Shown one piece after another: positions 57,251-64,000 of a stretch of DNA of 64,000 nucleotides (within the stretch, counting starts at the first letter, position 1; each line of letters starts with the position of its first letter). Location of the stretch: the NCBI RefSeq assembly GCF_007655135.1, contig NC_045130.1, positions 27,152,605 through 27,216,604 on the forward strand, given 5' to 3'. Source of the stretch: Punica granatum. Lineage: Eukaryota; Streptophyta; Magnoliopsida; Myrtales; Lythraceae. Below the pieces are notes generated by a model. The model did not search any database. It was not told where the DNA came from and was given only the letters and a program-made list of their open reading frames with translations. The translations under genes and the position numbers were made by a program.

Positions 57251-59335
57251 TAGAGATAATTAGGTTCCTTTTATTTTGGAGAATATTCTTCTTTCCCTTT
57301 TTTTTCGCCTTTTATGCTCATATATATATATATATATATACTTATTTATTAATGTACCATCAAACTCTATATAATGCAAGAAAATTGAGGTAATTTACCA
57401 TTAAAAATTTGCAGTGCGACAATGTAGCAGCTGGTATCATAGGTTTAAATTAAACATGTGCTTTCAACATAAACCTAAGATATTGTACATAGTCACTCAA
57501 ATAATTGAAGCAGATGTCAACATATGAATGGGTGCATGACAGTCAATGTGATTCATCGGTCTCCCTAGGATTTGAAATAACGAGAAATATGTTTGAAATT
57601 TTGTACGATAAAATAAAAGAAATGATTCCATTGGAGACAAAGCTATATGTGGGCTTGAAAGAAAAGAAATTATTAATAATGGGTGACTTATCCTTTATAA
57701 TCATTTTTGGCAGAAAGATTATTTGAATCTTAATTATTACAGAAAACGACCCACTGCTGTACCTAATAAAGATAATTACAACTATTAATTCCCATATGAT
57801 AGTGATTGGAAATTCATATTCAAGAATTGGCAATGTTGACGAAGTAAATTCTAAAAGAACTTCAAGTAAAAGAAAAAAGTTCAGAAGCATTTTGCTCACC
57901 CGTCGTACTTTGGAGGGATTATTCCCTTTTTATAATTTTAATGTTGATCCGGTATTAATTTCATAAAATCATCGTAGATATATAATGGAAATTTTGATGA
58001 AAGATGAAAAAAACTATTGAAAATAAGAGAAATAGAGAAAGAAACTCCTAAGGTCTTAGTTAATAATGAGTCAAGAATAGCATGCAGAATAGCGCGAATT
58101 CAATGTTGAATATCCCGATCGAGTAATATTCAGTTGGCCTTTCTATAATTTTATTATAATATTCAACACGCACATCTTGTTATCAGTTCGTCAATCAATA
58201 TGGCAGGCTTTCAAGTATATCTTTGAATAACAGTTTGCTATTCTATCAAGTTTTAGCAGATGATTGTAAATTCTATTTTCGATTCAGGCAAGTCAAACAG
58301 TGTACGTATGGCTATTGTCTATCTTACTAACTCCAGCAGCCTCTAGTCCGATGCCGTTGTAATCAATTTTTTCGTCCTCCATCTAATTAGAATTTTCAAT
58401 TCAGAAAACAGAAGAAAAAGAACATTCAAACAAACGTATAATTACAATAAATGTATAATTTAGTTGATGTGAAAGGCATAAGATCTCCAATTCTTGCGGC
58501 TACACGCAAAACGAAGTCGTCAAACTATCGTTTACCGCATGGCTCTTCACGGTAGGCCCTTTTTCATTTTCATTCACTTTGAAGAAAAAGAAATATATAT
58601 ATATATATATATAATGTACACTCTTATATCCATCAGATGATCAAAATGTCTTATCACCTAATCAGGTCGAACCGTGTCAACTTATTAAAGAATAAAACTC
58701 TTTCAATATTCTTTTAAATATAAGATATTTTAACTAATCAATTGAGATTAATTCTAGTTAAGAGATTTGATTCTATCAAAATAATATTTCTTGTTACTTT
58801 TGAAAGTAAAAGTTCATCACTCATAATGCAATTCGTCAATTTCAGCCTTTGTGATTAATTTGTTTAATTTATTAATATATAAATTCTTATCGCAAGGCGA
58901 AGAAAAAAAGAAAAGGGGAGATTTCTTTCAAATTTAGAAAATCGGGCTGTCATAACCTAACCCGGTACATAATTTTCTACGTCATGCAACTAAGCCACGT
59001 GGGTGGCAGCATTTGGTCAACCGTGATCTCAGTCAACTCTTGTCATTTTCTTCCCAACTCCTGATTTTGTGTTGAAAACCATACCCAACAATTAATAATT
59101 TATCAAACAGTTAACCTATTATAATATATAACTTTTTTTTTCAGTGGTATAATCAACAAGGTTTGTTGTATTGATTGAATTTTGAGAATTGCACTTTTAT
59201 ATTAGCGTTTGATATATTGACATAGTCTTCTTCTATATGAAATTAAGAAATTCTAAATTCATTTTTCTTCACTTTCTATATTAATTTTTCTCCTCAGTTT
59301 AGTGTCTTCTAAATCCATGAGCCTCAATTATGATT
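57251..59335. other. AT-rich intergenic DNA with simple repeats
   Basis: (TA)n tracts at 57319-57340 and 58592-58613. A short patch at about 58930-59010 holds CCACGTGGG (G-box core) and TTGGTCAACC/AGTCAAC W-box-like motifs without an obvious gene next to it. A short open stretch at 57505-57726 has no family resemblance. Confidence 0.45.
58640..58820 (-). mobile_element. Possible diverged SINE copy, minus strand
   Basis: On the minus strand it holds GATAGAATCAAATCTCTTAA (B-box-like), then AGTTTTATTCTTTAATAAG and GGTTCGACCTGATT. The first of these tail motifs matches the tail at 37998-38130 (AGTTTTATTCCTTAATAGG) and the second the one near 59475 (GGTTCGACTGAATT). The head and duplication are not clear. 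Confidence 0.35.
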
Positions 59336-59352
59336 GAAAAAAATTGTATTTT

Positions 59353-59529
59353 ATCAACGTAGGTTGGTTCAAGCGATTCGGCCATTATTCCGCTTAAATA
59401 AGGTCTCGGATTCGAGTCATTATGAATGTAGAAAATTCACGCTGAGAGAGATTTATCCCTTAGTGAATTGATCCGGTTCGACTGAATTAATTGGGGTCCA
59501 ATTAAACTTATGAATACCAAGATTGACAC
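59353..59529 (+). mobile_element. SINE copy, tRNA-like head, plus strand
   Basis: Head GTAGGTTGGTTCAAGCGATT (A-box) and GGTCTCGGATTCGAGTC (B-box), then a body with GATTTATCCCTTAGTGAATT and GGTTCGACTGAATT. Flanked by near-identical repeats GAAAAAAATTGTATTTT (59336-59352) and GAAAAAAAATTGCATTTT (59530-59547), a target-site duplication with one substitution and one length change. Confidence 0.65.
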
Positions 59530-59547
59530 GAAAAAAAATTGCATTTT

Positions 59548-62500
59548 TTGTTTTTTTTTTTTTTTTTGCTTATCCGCAGCCCAGCCCATGCTTGTGAGAT
59601 GTTTGATCATTGAAAATTTGTTGAAAAGTGGCGTGCTCCCACGGTAATTCTTTCTTTTTGTCTTATTCGAGAATTTCCTCATATGACAAGTCAAGTTCCT
59701 GAAAAAGACTCCATTCCCAACTAAAATTTTGTTGGCACATAGATTGGCAAATACTTCCAATGGGTTGCTTATCAATGGATTGATAACTTTCATCAAATTT
59801 TTGGAGTTAAAAAGAGGAAATATTATATAGAAGAATCTGAGAAGCATAATTAAAGAAACATCACATCACATTATAATTTAAATTTTTGAATTGATTATGA
59901 ATTCCTTTACATATAAATCCGAGGATATTTTAAATGATATTGCTATACATTTGCCTCTCTAAATATTCGGATACAATCTCTTTTATCAAATATATATAAA
60001 CAATGGTAATAATTCATGGTATGATCGATATGATTATTTTGTAAAATTATTATGAGGCAATTGTATTTGTAATAGAACAATTAGTGGCATACATTTCCTT
60101 CAAGAAAAAAAGTATTTGCCATGGGATAAAATTAGGATAAATTTCAGTGGAACCCCCTAAACTTTTCCTCATCGAGAAGTATCACTCCATAAACTTCTAA
60201 AAATGAAATCTCACTCCCCAAATTAAAACAATTCAAGATGCCCAATTTTTGCTTTCCCCTTTCTTTAAGTTGAAAGAAACAAATTATATAAAAGGGTAAA
60301 TTGTAAATTCTAATGACGCCTTCCAAAATTTCGATAAAAGACAACACCCATTACTTTTAAGCCACTACCCCGCCGACGAGTTTGCCAAAACACCCCCTGA
60401 CCCCACTCCCCACCCCAAAAAAAAAGAAAAAGATCAAGGGGTATCTCAAATATAGATCCATAAAAGGGTACTACCTCGACCAGCGAGGTAGTTAGCACCT
60501 TCAGAGGTCATAGACGGCCTATGGGGCATCCCCCTGTCCCCAAATCGAGAGAGGCTAATGGAAAGTTGTCCTTTTTTTAATTTCAAAATTATTTCACTTT
60601 TAATTTTCTAAAATAAAAATTAATAAAAAATAAAACAACAACATATTTGTCCATGTGGGATCTTGTAACTTGCCACCTAAGCAAAATATGGTTCTATTTG
60701 TCCTTTTTAAAAAAAGGTTGTTATACTAGGCATTGGGCTTTCTTTGTAATAAAAAAACGAGATGTTGTCTTTTTTCAAAATATCAAGAGGTGTCGTTGAA
60801 AATCTATCTTATATAAAATATTTATTAGTGTTTAGGTAAAGGCAATAAATGGCATGATTGAAAATTTACTTGGAATAAAAATATAACCTCGCAAAGAAAT
60901 GTAATGTCAAGTACTTTTTTTATTATGAAAATAAATGTAAAATATAATCACTTTCATTTACATAAAAATGAGGTGTTTCATTTGACCATTTCCAACAAAG
61001 ATGCGGCCGCGTCTCTCGATGCCAGCTGGCGTACGGAAAGACACGCGCATCTCTCTCTACTGGAGCTTTGTCCACTAGCGAAGCCCCATGAAGACCCATC
61101 TCAGAGACGAGCCAGCACCAATTCAGGGCTGCCAATGCTGCTACTGCTGCATAGCAACAATTTTTTTTTTTTGAAGATAGCAAAGAGCCATAAGCTCTTT
61201 TTGTTGTGTGGTCCATTGCTCCAAGCCACATCGCGGGCAGCGAGCTATACATTTAAAGTATTTTTTTTTAAAACAATAAAAACTGTGGGATCATAGTAGA
61301 GATCTAACGAGAGACTAATACTTGAAGTTCTGGTTCTATCATTTTTTTGGGCATATGTTTGTTTGTCGTGGCGCCTATGTGACGAAAACCTGGCCCACTT
61401 TATAGACCCATGGAGTCTCTCCGGCTAGAGATGGTCTTGGGGATTTTCGACATTGTCCCAAATCATAGTATTCTAAAAATATTGCCCTAGTATATGTTGC
61501 CTCAATCTCTTAACTGATATATCATTATTCTTTACGATCAATTTTCTTTTTTTTCCTTGACAAAAGTAATTCCTACCAGGCCTTTTCATCTTTTTTTTTT
61601 TCATATATCAATGTAATATATTTAAAATATAAAGCATGGAAAAAAATTAATAAATACTCAGTGTTAGACGTGGATTAGACGATAGTTTAAGGTCAAATAT
61701 ATCTACTATATATATTTTCTTTCTTATTTCTTACGTAAGGGGATCAATGATGTATTGATATAATCTCTTTTGTCTTAATTTTGGATAGAAAGAATCTGTT
61801 AGTTGTTGGTTTTCTACCTTTTTTTTTTCGGTTACACGGTTTTCTCCATTTTACACTGTCCATTTTGCAATTATTTATTTTTATTATTGGTCATCAATGC
61901 ATTTTCTTTCGATTAAACGATCTTTAGTGATTTAATATGAAAAGAGTACGAAATAAATAGGTTTTTTGAATTTACAAATACTAACATCAAGATCAACTTC
62001 GGATTCAATATTTTGGCTATTGAACTTGGTTGCCTTAGCATTGACTTATTTATTTATATAATTATTCCTATTTAAAATTAAATTTGGTAAAATTTCATAA
62101 AAAAATAAAGAAAGATTTTATACATAACATGTGATGCGGGTTCAGCGTTATTATCTATGCGAAATTAATATATATTGATTAAACAATAATATCTATTTTC
62201 CAAATATAACTCAAAAGTATACTATGTTTGACAAGTTCAACTTTATTATTTATGTTTGATTCTGTGTATAGCATGGCTCATACTCTTGTTAAAAATAAAA
62301 TGGATATACCAATAGACATATTCCACGTTAATAGAAAAAAAAATGAGTTATTCCACAATAGTTACTGTGTTGACTTGGACTGCTTGAATTTATCTTTCTC
62401 CTTCTTCTTTTTTTTTTAATTTCACCAACTCCACATGTAGCACTAATATGTCTAATTTTTATTTTGGGTGAAGATGAAAGCTAGTTTGTCTCATCGTTAC

Positions 62501-62859
62501 TTAAAAATGCCCATGTCACGGTTAATTAATTAAAAGAAAGAAACAGGTATAGAATTGGACAAAATCGTCAATTTTGTATCTTCTTTAATTATAAATCAAG
62601 TTATCAACAAAAATCTCATATCTACATTGGCTTAAGGAATAATGCATTAATCTGAAGTAATCATGGATGGTGCCTCTGCAAGTTTCATGCAGAGGGTGCG
62701 ATACCTAATATATTTATCTTTGCACACTTACGTAATTAATATATTTATTTTCCTTGAATTTGCTAAAGATTGAAGGAGTGTAATGTGTTTGTTTCTTTTT
62801 TTTTTACTGAATAAGTAATGTGTTTGTTTCAACTCAATCAAACAAGTGTCCATAAGTTA
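59548..62859. other. AT-rich intergenic DNA, no gene seen
   Basis: Short open stretches on both strands (for example 60904-61296) lack recognisable domains. 60472-60495 has a 9-bp perfect inverted repeat, ACTACCTCG-ACCAG-CGAGGTAGT. Long T/A homopolymers are frequent. Confidence 0.45.
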
Positions 62860-63330
62860 CAAATTAGTTAAAAGGAAAAATCAATAGAAGAGAGGGAAAG
62901 ATCAAATATGAGGATCTAAATTACTTAATCATTGAGTCAAAAATTAAACACTTAATTAGTATGAGAAGGATGAGAAGATGTTTTGTGAGGGATTAAGGGT
63001 ACAATAAATGAAAAATGACTTATTTCATAAATCAAAATTTTTTACTTACTCCATTAAGTGATTTTTGGCTTAACAATTAAGGAGTTTTGGACCCTCACTT
63101 TCGTATTTGCCTTTTTCTCCCATTCATTTTTTCTTATAACTAATTTGAAACTAACTTTTAAAAACTTACTTGGTTAAGTTAAAACAAATACTCCCAGTAA
63201 AAAAATTTGACTTAATGATATAAGTCATTTTTCACTTATTGGTGTCATTTACCCCTCACAAAATATCTTCTCATCCTTATCATTCCTCTTCTATTCTTAT
63301 AGATTTTTCTTATTGACTAATTAAGTGCAT
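62860..63330. mobile_element. Fold-back repeat (MITE-like)
   Basis: The left arm (about 62863-63060: ATTAGTTAAAAGGAAAAATC, GAAGGATGAGAAGATGTTTTGTGAGG, GTGAAAAATGACTTAT-like) and the reverse complement of the right arm (about 63190-63325: ATTAGTCAATAAGAAAAATC, AAGGATGAGAAGATATTTTGTGAGG, GTGAAAAATGACTTAT) match in the same order. A central loop lies at about 63070-63180. No coding capacity, and no clear target duplication found. Confidence 0.65.
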
Positions 63331-64000
63331 AATTTTGAAGCACTTTATTGATCATACACATATTTTTTACTACCTATAAAAAAACTCTTTTTTTTTAATC
63401 ATTGTATAGATATGCTTATATTCACCTATTGTGTGTACTCATAAATATTTTCATTTTCTAACATATCCTGGAATTTAGAGAAACTAATGGCGTTGATCCT
63501 TTATATGATATTTCTGCCGGTTTAATTTCACAAGAATGATTTTTGCCCATTATTTCCTTTCAAATATAGCTAGAGGAGACTTTGATATAACAATGTCCAA
63601 GGCCATAAGATTATCTTACAATTCTATCTCCCCTGGACGAAAACTCTGAACGGCTTCTCTCTTTTTTCTATTTTCAATTGTATATATATATATATATATA
63701 TGGATATGGATATATATAAGTATGTCAGTTTTAATATTACATTGACATTTTTTTATAATAGAGACCCTTGAAATTAGTAAAAAGAAATGTAAAATTAAAT
63801 AAAAGAGTATAAAAAATTCTACCAATAAAAATCAAATTTGCAACCACCTGAATCCTAGCCGAGTGCGCCCCACTCCCCACGTTCCCCTTCTCTTCATTCC
63901 CGCTATTTTTTAGGGGTCAATATAATTGCGTGACACATCTATTGGTAGACCAAGAGACACGCGGCAGTGAGTTATTTGACGGACAGAAGAAAAGCCCAGT
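63331..64000. other. AT-rich right edge
   Basis: (TA)n at 63680-63701. The last 160 bp are richer in GC (GAGTGCGCCCCACTCCCCACG, then GACACGCGGC), which could be a promoter of a gene beyond the window. Nothing firmer can be said. Confidence 0.35.

Noticed and set aside
60904..61296. 130-codon plus-strand and 109-codon minus-strand overlapping frames
   Set aside because: Overlapping on opposite strands, no domain, AT-rich flanks; probably chance.

Overview
This is a plant nuclear window, almost certainly eudicot. It has intron-rich genes with GT..AG junctions and large Ty3/gypsy and hAT elements, and intergenic DNA is AT-rich. The ORF inside the big retroelement looks to me like proteins I remember from pomegranate (Punica, Myrtales). 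That is recollection rather than a search, so the species guess is weak.

Only three cellular genes can be supported. (1) A complete 11-exon RPF1 gene at 11356-14112 (+), a Brix-domain 60S ribosome-biogenesis factor of 357 aa. (2) A complete 6-exon gene for mitochondrial ATP synthase subunit O/OSCP at 16404-18623 (+), 250 aa. (3) A 4-exon gene at 35593-37488 (-) for a secreted, cysteine-rich GUB_WAK-type protein with a C-terminal membrane anchor. Its frame is interrupted by one in-frame TAG where I expect Trp, so it is a pseudogene, a null allele or a base error.

Transposons make up most of the rest. 1-4025 is the 3' end of a Tat/Ogre-like LTR retroelement: internal tail, polypurine tract and a 3.7 kb LTR. 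7103-7210 is a tRNA-Val-like SINE with a perfect 15-bp duplication. 7929-8266 is a fold-back MITE with a perfect 9-bp duplication. 20783-27663 is a hAT element with a broken transposase on the minus strand; its right inverted repeat is split by a 3.9 kb solo LTR of the Ogre-like family (23794-27650). 29313-35168 is a minus-strand LTR element whose internal region holds minisatellites and no recognisable pol. One of its LTRs carries a nested small solo LTR. 40508-55093 is a 14.6 kb Ogre-like element with both LTRs, a primer-binding site, one 474-codon ORF and no gag-pol. It carries two minisatellites built from short hairpins. 55094-64000 is AT-rich and holds a Copia RNase H relic, SINE copies, a fold-back repeat and (TA)n tracts.

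The most unusual signal is in the 40508-55093 element. Two separated arrays (46370-46655 and 49490-51680) consist of a self-complementary core plus a similar CATTTACTGC-like spacer. The core is GGGC-TTCG-GCCC in the first and GGAC-TTCGT-GTCC in the second, and both arms change together between arrays and in some units within an array. A different self-complementary unit sits at the matching place in the related element at the window start. This suggests that a hairpin, rather than a protein, is what these elements keep.
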